Origin: Hormiphora californensis
Lineage: Eukaryota > Ctenophora > Tentaculata > Cydippida > Pleurobrachiidae
Reading direction: 5' to 3'
DNA length: 38,220 bases
NCBI GenBank assembly: GCA_020137815.1
Contig: WFME01000016.1
Location: forward strand, 1-38,220
A program made the position numbers and the translations under genes. Under the pieces are notes generated by a model, which worked only from the letters and a program-made list of their open reading frames with translations, was not told where the DNA came from and made no database searches. Each line of letters begins with the position of its first letter. Position 1 is the stretch's first letter. Below are positions 12,201 to 24,860 of this stretch, piece after piece.

Positions 12201-14042
12201 TCATCGAAAAGTTTTATTGAAAAAATTAGGCACTACTAAAGAGGAATCCCCCTGGGGCCCTTTTTTCCGGAAAATGGGTTTCTCAGATCCCACCCAACCC
12301 CATCTTTGGAAAAACCATATTTCCTTTTTTCCTTAAAACTCTTTCTTCGACACCCCTTTGATCTGTGTGGGTGTAGTAAAGTTTTTAGGATTTGGTAGTT
12401 TTTTTAGGACTTTTTAAATTAAAATTTAAGCTATCAAACCGTTTAAAAGGTTTTTTAAATTGGTACCCCACCATAATTTTTGGGGTGTTACCCCGTATAG
12501 CCGGGCCTCTTTCCTTTCCCCCCCGACAAAATTAAACAACTTTAAAACTGATAAAACCTCCCTTCAGAGGACTGGACACTGCAGTTCCATGGGGCCCTGC
12601 GCATTGGTTTTACCACTTTGTTAGTAAAACTCCTATGGGATAATGAAAATTACCCTATGTGTTATACCCCCTCCTGGGAAATTAGATCAAATTTAAATTT
12701 TTTAAAAGCTAGCCCCAGAATTCCATTTAATAAATTTTTAAAATTGTCCCACAACATTTCATTTATCCAGTTCATAACTATGTTAGCTATTGCTAAAAGG
12801 TTATGGGTTCCCATCTAGGGGGGTTAGGGGTGCCATCTGGGTTTTTGGGAATTACCCCCCGTGGTCTGCAGGGTTTTGTCAGACCTCATCGATATCAAAC
12901 GAAAACCTGTTTTTCCCAGGGGCCTCGTCCCCATCGGCACACCCAAAATAAACCAGATGACCATCCCTCCCAAGTAAAAGTTTAAAACTGTACTTTTAAA
13001 AGGGTAGCGCTATTTGGGCTTTTTAAAAATGGCGGCTAATTTGAAACACCCCCCCCTACGCCATCCCACCCACTTATCCCGGGTTTGGGCCCTTTTCCTA
13101 AATGAGTCTTTATAAAACCGCCCTTTTTGGCCAAAAATCTCTAGCTCTTTTTTTCTAAATTTAATTATAAGTATATTGAAAATCCTGAACTATGTTGCTA
13201 AAAGTAAAGGGGTTTCCCCATATTTTCCCTGAAAAAATTTTTGGGAGAAAAATCACAAATGAAACTCCCCTAAACTTTGGGGAACTCGCCCAAATTTCCC
13301 TCCAAAATTTAAAATTAATCCAACCCCTCGCCCCTAACCCAAACCCATTTCCCCTATATTTAAATTAATCTTTAAAATTAATTTAAACCATTACCTTTCA
13401 TTAAATTTAAAGCGGTTCTCAGGGTTTTGTTATGTTTCTCTACTTACTTTTTGGACACGTATCCACCAACAACACCCTCTTTAAACTTCCCTCCACATTC
13501 TCAAACCCAATCTCCATTTCCCCCACGGGGTTAAACTGGGCCCCTCATCAATATCCTTCCCGGTTATAAACCATCAAACAAAACCCCCCGCTTTTCCGCA
13601 ACTACCCCTGTATTTTTGGGTTCCATTCTAAATTCCTTCTCCTCGACCGGCGGGAAAGAAAATTTGTAGTTAGTTTTTACCATGGAAACTATGGGAAACA
13701 CACTTACGGGGTTTCCTTTCTCAAGGGCACCTCCCTCGCCGCAGCTGAAAGGGGGGTGGGGAAGAAAAGGGGAGACTGGTTTTTTTTTTTATATATTTGA
13801 TGATTTTTGGGCCCAAAATTTAAAGCCCATTTTAGCCGTAGGTGGGAATAAAGTTTAATAGTAGATACCAAAAGGGGCATGGGTAAAAAGGCTTTATGGG
13901 TATTCGGGTTTCCCGCCACAGGGATTCGGGAATGTCAGGTGCACCGACTGTAACATCTCGCACGCCGCCGAATTCTGATATTTGGAAAAGCGGGCATATT
14001 CCTACCAAATATATGAATTAAGAACGATCGAGTCTCCTACCT

Positions 14043-14142
14043 GTTACCATGGTAACTCGAGTCTCTTAGCTCTGTTTTCATGGTAACCTAATAGCTACAG
14101 TTGCCATGGTAACTAAAGTCTCCTAATTGTTTCCATGGTAAC
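14043..14142. repeat. Four tandem CCATGG palindromes resembling RFX X-boxes
   Basis: GTTACCATGGTAAC (14043), GTTTTCATGGTAAC (14074), GTTGCCATGGTAAC (14100) and GTTTCCATGGTAAC (14129) occur 26-31 bp apart with shared AGTCTC linkers, as a short minisatellite. The palindrome matches the symmetrical RFX-factor X-box consensus GTTNCCATGGNAAC. It is set in a clean sequence island. Confidence 0.8.
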
Positions 14143-14229
14143 CTACTTGTTGACATCACATCCACCAGGAACAACCTCGGTACATTGGGGCAGGTTGTTA
14201 TCTGTTCCAAGTAACATTAAAACCCCATC

Positions 14230-17200
14230 ATAAAAGGGGAAAATCCTCGGGGTTTGGGGGGGCCCATGCTTTTTCTCAGGTATTTTGTCCCTAAAATAAT
14301 CATTGCAGTTAATAATAATAAAAATAATATCTAAACTGTATCCCCCCAAACCCCCCAGGGACGATGCAAAAGAAAAATACTGCCACTGAGGGAAAATCAG
14401 AGCAGTTTACCACACACCAACCAAATTAGTTTAAAAAAACGGTGGAAAAAACCCAAATTAACCCTGCTCTCATGAAAAGGGAAGAAATACAACGGTTCCC
14501 AAAAACAGACAAAACATGGTAAAAAGAAAAAAATAAGTTTCCCCAAAAATTCCTCAAAATTTTACACCTCCCCAAAAAAAATTTTTATCAATAAAAAAAA
14601 GGTTCAAAATAAATCTCTGACCCCCCCTCAACACAGAAAATCGCCCGGAAAAAGGGGAAAAACTAAAACCACGGAAAAAAATTTTATTACACACTCAGAC
14701 ACTCGGGGGCTTAAAAACCAAAAAGATGTGCTGGGAAAAACTTGTCACGGGGAAAAACCCATCCAAACCCCCGTCTTACCTGATAAATAAAAGCGAGTGA
14801 TAGGTTACGATGGGGAAATCCGAAAAGGAAAGCCCAACTAGTCACCCCAAAGGGAAAATTCCACGAAAAAGGCTTTCTTGAGACTTGGCCCCCTTGCAAC
14901 CTATTCTCGCCCGCGAAGAATGGCCCCCGGCCTTTTGGGGACAGCAAGAATTTCACTTTGCCCCCTTTTTAAACACTTTTTCCCAAGCATGGACTGTAAA
15001 AAATGCGCGCGATAAAACTGTTTTGGCGGCATTTTTGGGCCCGCCCCTAGCCAAACCAAAACCCCAATTACCGCCTAAATTGGCACTTTGTTAAATGGCG
15101 GGTTTTTTTCCCCTACCCCACAGGCCATGACGTTTCCCAACCCAGTACCCCAATTGCCCCGGGACCGAGTAGGAGTTTGCCCCAGGTTTTTAAACGTTCC
15201 CTCATTTTTTAGGGGCCCAATTTTGACCCCTTTCCTAAATTTCGATTTTCGGGGGTTTTTTCCCCGAAAAACCCTAGGGGAAAATTATCTCCGGGGAAGC
15301 AACAAACAGTTTCCCAAATCGTTCAGTAATTTTCCTTGCACCCCAGGTTTTTAAAAAAATTTTTCTCTAAAACAATAACGCGCCGGGGCCTAATGTGAGA
15401 TCGATCTCGGTCGCTGCCAAACCTCGATCTCACTCAGGCACCCATTTTGGCCAATCTTGAGACATTTTTAAACGTTTCCCACAGTGGTCAACGCCTCAGA
15501 TAGGGGGGGCTTTCCCCAAGGGTCCGGTAGGAGAACTAAAGGGTCCCCTTTTTCCCCCTCATTTAAAACTGTCTTTCCCACTCGCCTTTTGGGGTACCGG
15601 AGCTTAAGAGATGGGGCACATTTGCCGCTCTGGCCCGGGCGGGGGTACTCCATTACTTGGTCCGCAGGTATTTCCCTCACAAAATTTAGTCCTGGACCCT
15701 TTCCTGTATGATTTTGGTGGGCCCATAAGACTGATTTGAAGACACACGTTGCTAAATGGGAAAAAGGGGGAGTCTTTTCTCTTGGGGCAGGAATCATTTT
15801 TAATGACCATGAATCCATAATGAACCAAACCAGGAATTAAGCCCCTTCCCTTAAGGCGGGAAAGACTTCTTTGGAAACCTCCATAAAGGATATTAAAAAT
15901 AATCCAGACGGAGAAAACAAGCTGCTTCACCAGAGAACTTTGGTGGAGAATTTCCAAAAACGATTGCCCCTGCCAAAAAATTCTTTAACAGCATTCCCCA
16001 AGGTTTTCTCACACGGTTACCAGCCCCAAAAGTCAAGTTTTCATCCAGTAAATCCCCGGGAGTCTTCCCCCGAAGTCCCTTAAAGTAAATAGGACCGATT
16101 CCCCCTCCCCAAACCCCAAACCCGGGACGGTTCAAAAGTAAGCTTATCATAGAAAACTATTTTTTAACCCGGTAGAATTTTCCGTCTTCGATCATTGAAA
16201 ATTTCAACCATGCTCGACCTCCATCCCTTGAGGCATCAAGCCCTTCCCTCAATTCCTTTTCTTTCCCTTTTTCCATTGGTCTTCATCACGGGGAACCAGA
16301 CTCACAAAAACCTGTGAGCCCTCGCATATAGTTTAATTTTTAAGCCCATATGAAACGCCCCCGATCCTGAATTCCTCCACTTTAGAAAAAGAAACAAAAC
16401 TGGCCCAAGGAGGGACCCCTTGGGGTACCCCCCCCTATAAAATAATCACCCTTGATTTTTCTCCTCGCCTTTCCCCTCTGAAGTTCTCGACCCAAAAGAA
16501 AACTGATAACCACTAAAAGGGCTGCTCCCTTACCCAAAACCTCCTACTCAAAAAACGTCCCCAGCTTAGAATGTTTCCACAGGGGCAAAGGCACCGACAT
16601 AAAAAAAGAAAGGGGCCCAAAAAAATTCCCCTTTCCTTTTTCCTGAAAAAAGTCATAAAACATTCCCAAATTAAGTCTCGCAACAGGGCCCACCCTGTAC
16701 CCCCACTGGTGAGGTTCAGTAAGTCTTTCCCCTTTAAAGGAACCGTTAGCTGGTCAAGTACCACCTTCCCCAAGAATTTTTTAAGAAAAGGGTGGGTTCA
16801 TAGGGCGATATTTTGATAGGGCGGCCCCATCCCTTTGGGTTTCCCTTAAGGGGGGAAAAAAAAAGGCTTGCTAAAAACGTCCTGGAAAACATTTTTGCAA
16901 AGAGGATTAAATCACTTTTTTGTAAACAGAGGAGCAAAAACTTTTCGATACACTTTTTTAATCACCCAGGGTTTGGTATCAATCGAGATCAAAAACGTCT
17001 TATCCGCCATACCTTTTCACTACCCCTCTTAATCTCTTCACAAGAGATTTCCCCCTAAATTCCCGAACGTACAATTCCCAACCGACCCCTAAAGGGGTTC
17101 CACACCTCAAAAGCATGCTCCTCTCAGAAACAAATTTTCGATTTTCCCCAATTTTTCCCGAAAAGTCTGAAAAATCCTCAGCAATTTTTACATCACTCCT

Positions 17201-18030
17201 TTTTTCTTTTAATTTTTTCATTTCTTAAAATTATCATTTGTCCCTGTTTTTTTTGGGAAGCTGATTTTTGAACAAATAATTGAATGTCCCCAATTTGAAA
17301 ATAAAACCCCTTTTTTTGTAATTAAAAAATTACTGTTACAAATTGCTATAATTCCCCCCGGTAAATTTTTGTGCGATAACTTTTAGTTTGAAATACCAAC
17401 TAAAATCGCCGGCATCATTTTTTCCCAATAGCCCCCCCCCAAATTCTTTTACTGGGCTCCCCCCTGCGAGGGAACTGTCTTGGCTTTTTTCCAGCTTTCC
17501 GGGCCCTGAAACATATTAGAAATTAAAACAAAAAGGAAACTTTTTTTTAAAATTAATTATTTAATTTATTATTGGGTCTTCCTTGAGACTAGAAAATTGG
17601 GTGGGAATCAAAATTTTTTTTAAACCGGTTTAAAGGTCTTCCCGGGTTTGACTGAAAATTAAAAGAAAACAAAATAAATAACAATTTAAATTTTAATTTT
17701 TAAATTTTTAAATTATTAAAAAATTTAAATCTACTACACGGGCCCGGGGGCTGGGGAAAAGGAAACCGCTAACATGATGAAACCCCCGGGGGCCTTTCAT
17801 GGGGGAAACTCTGGGGGGAAAACGATCCTGAAAACCCCCGTACTGTAATTTTCCCCTCCCCCGGGTAAACAGGGTCTCGCATCATTGTTCCCCTCCACAG
17901 AAGCAACCGCTGGGACGGGTGGGGAGGGGCGTGGGATCCCGGGGCAACACACTCAGATCGTGGCCCCGATGAAAACCCATGGGCGGGGGGGGGTGTTTCC
18001 AAAAGGGGAAAGCACCCGGAAAGGGGAAAA
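14230..18030. other. Homopolymer-smeared sequence, possible hidden coding
   Basis: The base texture is as at 7691-13920. Between about 15470 and 16150 frames stay open for 70-117 codons on both strands but switch frame repeatedly. I cannot name a protein, and the sequence quality prevents a reliable reading. Confidence 0.5.
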
Positions 18031-18039
18031 TGGTTCTCC

Positions 18040-18165
18040 GTTTCCATGGTAACAAAACTACATCATATCACATGGTAACCATGGTAACCACTCACCTCAC
18101 TACCATGGTTACCATTATAGTAACTATATGACTCACATCACTACCATGGTAACCATGGTAACCAT
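18040..18165. repeat. Second cluster of CCATGGTAAC palindromes
   Basis: GTTTCCATGGTAAC opens the cluster at 18040. It is followed by twice-repeated CCATGGTAACCATGGTAACC-type blocks (about 18070-18090 and 18140-18163) and an ACCATGGTTACC, embedded in a roughly 70-bp duplicated segment with ACTCACCTCACTACC. A clean island again. Confidence 0.8.
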
Positions 18166-18830
18166 ATATGACTCACCTCATTACGCTCTGACCTACAGGG
18201 CACTCAGCAGTCGAAATGGCATCGTTACCAAAAGCCTCTTCTCCAATGACCGTCTCCCACAGCGTGTGAATTGGCAGGCAGGTACCCGTCTAAAGGATAG
18301 AGTTTGCAGTAAAATCATTGATCTACGGCCGTTCAGTGCATATTTAATACAATATTACAATATCCATGATACGTGAACACTGCTGATCTACCGAATCCTG
18401 ATCATAGAGCGTGCTGACGACATAGTAAAACCATTATATTCATCATCGTGCAAAACTCCATGTTTCAGGTTTTAGGAGCTTGGCAGCCCAACGGTATAAG
18501 AGAAATAATCTGTACATTTACCAAGGCATTGAATTCGAAAGTTGAGTTACAATTACACGTGTATTCGGAACTTCCCACTGGGACACATTCACCATTCTCA
18601 CCACACCTGCAATTTATATTTGTTAATATAAATTATAAATAGTTAATTCGTTAACATCTAGTTAACAGTTCGAACTAATATAGGTAATCAGTCAGTGATA
18701 TCAGGTACAACTCATTGGTCAGTTAATTATCTAATTAATTACCTCTCATTATCGACCCCACATCCCAGCTGAACCTCTTGACAGGTTGGTACTCCCTCCT
18801 CCATCTTACATTCCTCACCCTCACCACAGG
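18166..18830. other. Clean AT-rich island, no recognisable gene
   Basis: The sequence looks reliable here. A patch at 18196-18294 follows a CTACAG acceptor-like site and stays open (RALSSRNGIVTKSLF), and another follows TTTCAG near 18469, but neither matches a family I know. Confidence 0.35.
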
Positions 18831-18839
18831 TGTACCATC

Positions 18840-21800
18840 ACGGGGGGACCAAATTTGCGGGTGCATATTGGGGCCGGGGGGAAGTAAGTTATGATATTAT
18901 TTGGTTGCTAGGGTTACTTACAATTCTAGTACAATTTCGTTGCCATGGTTACTTTCAAAATTAGAGAGGTTTGGGAGACATAGATATCGGGACCATACAT
19001 AACAGCCGCAAAATCTCCCCCCTCATTTTTCTTTTCCTCGTCTGACCTGCCATAGATGTTTAAACCTAATACAAATTAGGAAAAATTCCCGCTAATTGGG
19101 GAAAATAAAGGTTGTTTTTGGTAAAACCTGGGGGGGGAGTTGTATGGTAATTTGGGGGGAGTTGTTAGGTCCGGGGGGAGTTTTTATGGTAACCGGGGGG
19201 GTTTTTTATGGAAAACCCGGGGGGAGTTTTATGGAAACCGGGTGGAAATTTTTAAAGGAAAACCCGGGGGGAGTTGCTTTTGGTAACCGGGTGGGGTTGT
19301 TATTGGGCCCAGGTGGGTTTTTATTGGGAACCTAACGGGAACTTACTGGCCAAAACCCCGGGAAAAATAAAGACCCCAAAATTCTTTTTTGTTCCCGCAG
19401 GAAAAAGATAATTAAAAATGGGGCCCCCCCTGACTCCGGGGGGAATTTGAAAAGGGCTTCACCCCCACAGGGGGTTTCCCCAAAATTTTGGGGGTTTTAA
19501 AACACACGTGGGCCTTTTGCCGCCGGGGGGGGGGGGGGGGGCCCCAAAAAAAGTTATTTTATAACCATGATAAAAAAGATAAAAATCTGATAATGATTTT
19601 TATGAAGGAGCACTTACAATGACACCTTTTTCCCCCTTTCTTTTTACATGTTGGTTTCGTAACAATTCCGTTATCAAATAGCCCCCTCTCTTAGAAACCC
19701 CCCTTTCCCGCAAAATGGGGGATAGATTAAAAACATTTGTTCAGTTAAAATTTTTTACATATTTATAATTTTTATTGTAAAAAGAACAAAGTACCTATTT
19801 TTAAAAAAATGTACCCAAAAAAAAGTACATATAATGGATATTTGTGGGCAGGGGGAAATGCAATTTTCTCATACTGCTTTAACTGTGGTTTTAACTTTTG
19901 AAAATTTTTTTTTTTTTGCACGTGCTTATTTTGCAAGTTTCTAAAATATTCGCATTACACGTACTTTAAACAACTTTACACCCAGGGATAGCGTAACCAA
20001 TTGGACAGGGAGTGTACTGAAAAATTTCCCTTTTTATACAGCTCAATTTAAAACCCAAGGGCAACCATCGTTCCCTTGCCCGGGTTTGTAAAAAAAGGGG
20101 GTGTTAAAAAATTTTGTTGATTTTCTAATATTTTGTTTGAGGTGTTTTAGATCCAAAACGGCCCCCAAAACCCAAGTTTCGAACAGTTTCCCCTTCATAT
20201 GTTTTTTTTGGAAAAAAGGACTAGAAAAAATCTACATAAAAATTTTTCTACAGGTTTTTCTTAAACACTATCTATTTTATAATATTTAACAATTTTTCTT
20301 AATTTTTTTTCCATGGGCTAATACTTGGGACATATAACAAAACCCGGCGCGAAACCCCCCCCAATGGCTCAACTTGGTTTTCGCCAGGTGTCCCATGTTT
20401 CCCCCCTTCCCATACTTACTTTTCCGTGTTGAAATTGGGTCAGGGTCCCCATTACTCCGGGCCTTTACACCGTTGGGCAATAAAAGGGGTTTTCCCCTTT
20501 AAAATTCTGACAAACTGGGGCCCCATCCAAAAGTTGAGAGTGTATTTAAAAATTAGTGTTTTTTTTGAAACTTTGGTACCCAAATATGGTCCCCCTTTTG
20601 GTGGTTTTTCAATATTTTTCCGGGCGGGGGGAAAAAAAACTTTATCCAATTCCCGAGGGCGGGAAAATCTGGGATTCCTCGAATGTTTTTTTACAAAAAT
20701 GAAAAATTGGGCTTTATGGCTTGTAATAGGAAGCAAAAAGTATAAAAAAGGGCATTAAAATTTAAATCAAAAAACGTTAAAAATTATAATAAAAGGCATC
20801 AAATATGTGGGAACTTCAAAAAAATCCAAAATTTTTTAAAACTGTATGAGACCTTTGGGAAAATTACACCTGGCGCGACCCCCCCGCACAAAAGGGGTTT
20901 GGCTCCGCCCCCCAAAAAAAGGGGGGTGTCTTTCAAGGCCCTTTTTTCAAACCCCGATCCACCGGCCGATTTGCCCTCCGGTAATAAAACAGCCAAAATG
21001 TAAAGAACACTGTATGAAAAACCATGACTTTATTTTGTTTTCTATTTTCATATTTTTTTTTTTGTACATCTTTTTTGTAAGGCCGCTATAAATCCCTTTT
21101 TCCCCCCCAAAAAGTTCATCTCCAACATACACCTAGGAAAACAAGGGAATGTGTGTGGTAAAAAACTTGGAGGAAGTCTATTTGTCTGGTAAATTATCGA
21201 TTGGTTCGCGGTAAATCATGGTTGAAATCCTATCCTGGGCAAACCCTCGATCCCACCCTTTTACAACCAAACCCCCCCTGTTAGTTATCTTTTTCTGTTC
21301 AAACCCGGGAATTTTTCCCAAGGTCAACCCTCCACCAGTTTTCCATGGGTGCAGATGTGTGGGTGCATGTGGGAAACTCCTCTTAAAAGTAGATTTTTAT
21401 GGTTACCATGGTAATTTAAAAAACATTTTCAACAGTTAAACCCTATTGGGGGAAGTGGTTTCCCCTAAACTTTTTCAAAAAACGGGTTTTTAAAGGGGAA
21501 AAAGCTGAAATTAAAAGCCAACCCCACTGAATCCCCTTCCCCCGTCCACAGCTCGTGAAATATCCCGCCCCATCCGTTTCCGACTGGCTGGTTGTTTTCC
21601 CCCCCGGGCCCTTTAAGGGAAAAAACCTCTCCACCAAAGAAATCCCGGATCTATAACCCTTCACCATTAAATTTTAAAATATTTTATTAAAAAATTGGGA
21701 TTTTTTTTAAAAAATACATTTTATTTTTAGAAGATTAGGCTGAGAACCAATTCATTGATTTAGTACCATTATATTTTAGTTTTATTAAAAAGTAGATAAA

Positions 21801-22650
21801 TTTTTAAAAAATTTGAAGGGGTTAGTACTATTTTTTTAATGAAAAGCCCCGGAATTTGGGTCCCATGGGGCTAGATAAAAAGGGACGTGTTGGGATTTTT
21901 AGTGACCTAATAAAGCACGTGATAGGGGTCTATTTCCCCTTAAATCTGAAAAATCACGTGATATTACCTCGCAAAGAGATAGGTAACTTCCGGAATGTGA
22001 TTCAACCCTTATGACTGAACCATTGGAACGGCGTCCCGGGGTTTTTCCAAAAAATTGTAAATTAGAAAAGAAATTTTTGGGGGTGCACTTTTAATTTAAA
22101 CCTTGGTTTTTTGCCCTCTAAATTATATTAGAAGTTCTAATCTGGGTTAGATGATCTAATTAGCCTCTAAATAAATATGTTTTGGGGACCCCCCAAAATG
22201 TCTTACTGATTTTTTTAAACTTTTCCCCGGGGATGTAGTTTTACCTCCCCCCCCAGTTTTCCCCATCTAGAAAAACCTTTGTCCTATCAATCCTGTCCTG
22301 ACAACAATCCTCCCTGAGAAATTAAATAATTAAACAATTAATTAGTTAAAATATAATTTAAATAATTTTATAATTAATTAGTTAATTAACAAAACACACG
22401 TGTGGAAACAACGATTTAGCAGGGTCAACGCGTGATGCATGCTTTCCCCGCTCCACTCTTCTGAGCAACGCGTGCGAGAAAAGGGGCAACCCCGTGAAAA
22501 CCAAATTTCACGCTTTAAAGCTTTGGCCCTTTTAACGCAAATCGAAAAGATATATGGGGATATATCAAGTCTTGATAACGTCTGTCAAATTTTTAAATTT
22601 TTAGACCCTTTTTTATAAGGTAAAAAACCTTCCAGTGGGGCGTTAATTTT
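18840..22650. other. Homopolymer-smeared and AT-rich sequence
   Basis: The texture is as in the other smeared blocks, with a 17-base G run near 19526 and degenerate ATGGTAACCGGGGGG repeats at 19140-19330. No gene is readable. AT-rich stretches near 21670-21830 and 22320-22400 look cleaner but hold nothing recognisable. Confidence 0.5.
20866..20925. repeat. Copy of the CACCTGGCGCGACC element
   Basis: ACACCTGGCGCGACCCCCCC followed by GCAC matches the left arm of the foldback at 26491-26559, showing a dispersed family. The right arm is not clear here because of sequence quality. Confidence 0.6.
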
Positions 22651-22689
22651 TAGATCCCTTTTTCCCACGCGCCCCCTGGGGGGAAAGGG

Positions 22690-23911
22690 AGCTGGGAGTT
22701 TTCCGCCACTGGCGGATAAACTGGTTTAAACTCCGACGACATTTCCCCAGGCGTGCCGAGGGGGAGGCGGAGGGGGTTTTAAAACCCATAACCGTCTGTG
22801 GGAAGGTTTTAGGGTTTTATACCCCCGCTTTAGTTTTTTGTTTCAAGTATTAAAAACACTACAAAGAGAGAACCAAAAAAAAAAAACAAAACACACAAAA
22901 AGAAATGAGAAAAATTTAAAAACCTCTCTCAATTGATTTTACATTGTTTGGGACAGTTACAAGGGAAAAGAGAAAGAAATAACAAAATTGGGGGGTGCCC
23001 GACAGAACACAGAGGGAAATTAATAGTGAAAAAAAAGGGAAAATAAAGAGAGTAATTGACGGAAAAGTTTTTGGTTTTTTTCTCCCAATTTTGTTTTGTA
23101 ACTCTTCCAAACATGTTCCCTCTGTATTTCAAAAGAACTGTATTTCCACCCTTTGGGAAAGTAACATAAAGGGGTTTAAAAAAAAAAACCTGCCATGGGA
23201 AATAATCTGGGCCGTGGACTGGCGGGTTTTCCCCAAGAGCGCTAGTGGACTTCTCGCAACCCGCGCATTTTTTAAATTTGCAGGGTATATAATTTTTTAT
23301 ACCCTGCTAACTTAAATAATGCGCCGTGGCAGAAGCCCCCCCCCCTCTCAGTAAACAGCCAGTCCCGGCAGATTTTTCCCACTGGCAGGTTATTTTTTTT
23401 TTACTCCTACTAACATTTAAAATGTGTGTAAATGATGGGTTTTTACTACAAAACAGAGGGGAAAACCCAAAGTGCAAAAACTTCACCTACTTTTGGGGAG
23501 AAAGAAAGGCACATTCCGTCAATTACTCTTTTCCTTTTTCTCCCCCTTTTTTTCCTATCTCTTTCTCTGTGTTTATTTTTGCCCTGCCCCTTTTTCAGGG
23601 TATTTCTTTCACTCTCTTTCCTTAAACAACTGCTTTGAAATTTTCCAAAAAGTGGGCACTCAATTGTGACGGGGTTTTTAACTTTTCTTTATTTTTCCCC
23701 TTTTTGTGTTTTTGATTGTTTTTCTCTCTCGTTTTTGGTGTGTAATACTTAAAAAAAAACAACTAAACAGGTTATAACCCCCCCAACTCCCGACCACTGG
23801 GGACTTTTTAAAGGTTTTTTAAACCCCCCCGCCTTTTTCCCCGGCTCCGCCTCGGGAAACGTCGTTTGTTATTTAAACCAGTTTATCCCCAGCGGCGGAT
23901 AAACTCCAGCT
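22690..23911. mobile_element. Foldback element with long inverted arms
   Basis: The left arm (about 22690-23066) and the right arm (about 23511-23911) match as reverse complements over nearly 380-400 bp with many differences. Shared landmarks include GATAAACTGGTTTAAA, AAGTATTA, CACAGAG and AGTAATTGACGGAA. The central segment of some 440 bp has no recognisable protein. Run-length noise here blurs the arms, so true arm identity may be higher. Confidence 0.65.
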
Positions 23912-24589
23912 AACTTCTCCCCGCGGGGGGCGCTGGGAGAAAGTTTTCTGAAAAGAAAGCGCCTTGGGGGCCAGAGTTTTTTGCCTCTTTACCTTTTTTA
24001 ATTTCAACTTGTTGTACATTGGGTTTGGGTTTTCCCTTTTCAACCCGCCACCCCCACCGACGTGGGTCCATTCAAAGAACATGAACTGCAGGAGAGAATT
24101 GTGTGTTAACGTGTTACCATGGTAACCACTAACCATTTTTTCTCTCCTTCCCCCCCCCAAAAAACATGAACTGGGAGAGAAAGGGGGTATTAAAGGTTAA
24201 CCCTGGTAACGTGCATCCCCCTCCATTCAAGAACAAGAAAAGGGGGAGAACGTGGATTGTTAAACCCCTGCCTGGGGAATTGTGTACCGGCACCTCTGAG
24301 ATTCAGCCATGCATGGCCAAGAAAATGGGCGCAATTTATTGTGAATGGGCCCATTGATTTGATATGTCCATAAATCCCGGGCACATCTGTCTCACACCCC
24401 TATTTTCTAAACCCATTAAAAATATTTTCCATCCCGTTTTCCATCAATGGCTCGCGAAGCAACCCCACCCATTCCTGTGGTATCCTGAGTGGCCCCCTTT
24501 CCCTTTCCAAGGGCCCCGTTTCCCCAAAATTATTTTCTCTTTTTAACCCTGGGATGAAATATTGGTGATGAAATTACCCCTCCGAAAAA

Positions 24590-24765
24590 GCTAAATATGC
24601 AATATATATAACAGCTGGGTGACTTCGTAACCAATGTGGAATAATTAGTGATGCCATCACATGCATATAAGCTTCGTGGGCTTCGTTTGTCGCGGATGGT
24701 AGTGTTATAGGAATAACATAATGTGTAGCTCGTAGAAAGTAAACCCGGTAACCATTTCTGCCGAA
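24590..24765. repeat. Repeat also present, inverted, in lectin intron 3
   Basis: Read on the minus strand, GGTTACGAAGTCACCCA and GGAGGGGTAATTTC match the plus-strand sequence at about 30778-30855. The two copies are therefore in opposite orientation. No coding content. Confidence 0.5.
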
Positions 24766-24860
24766 ACCATGGGAACCCTACCATTTTTAACCATGGGAAA
24801 TAAAAACCCTTGGGAGCCGTGGGGAAAAACCCCGTTTTTAGCCCCGGGAACCCAACTTAC
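24766..24860. other. Sequence downstream of lectin exon 12
   Basis: This follows the exon 12 donor in the gene's direction and contains CCATGGTT half-palindromes. I found no further lectin exon below 24861, but smeared sequence there could hide one. Confidence 0.4.

Larger units (their letters stand above)
7691..13920. other. Homopolymer-smeared sequence, no readable gene
   Basis: Runs of four or more identical bases of all four kinds follow one another throughout, unlike the sequence to either side. Open frames are short and none resembles a known protein. Cleaner stretches occur near 11700-11830. I regard this as unreliable consensus sequence in which genes may be hidden. Confidence 0.6.

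Noticed and set aside
15468-16150. A conserved protein gene on either strand
   Set aside because: Frames of 70-117 codons exist, but both strands are open, frames switch repeatedly and the sequence is homopolymer-smeared; no motif is recognisable.
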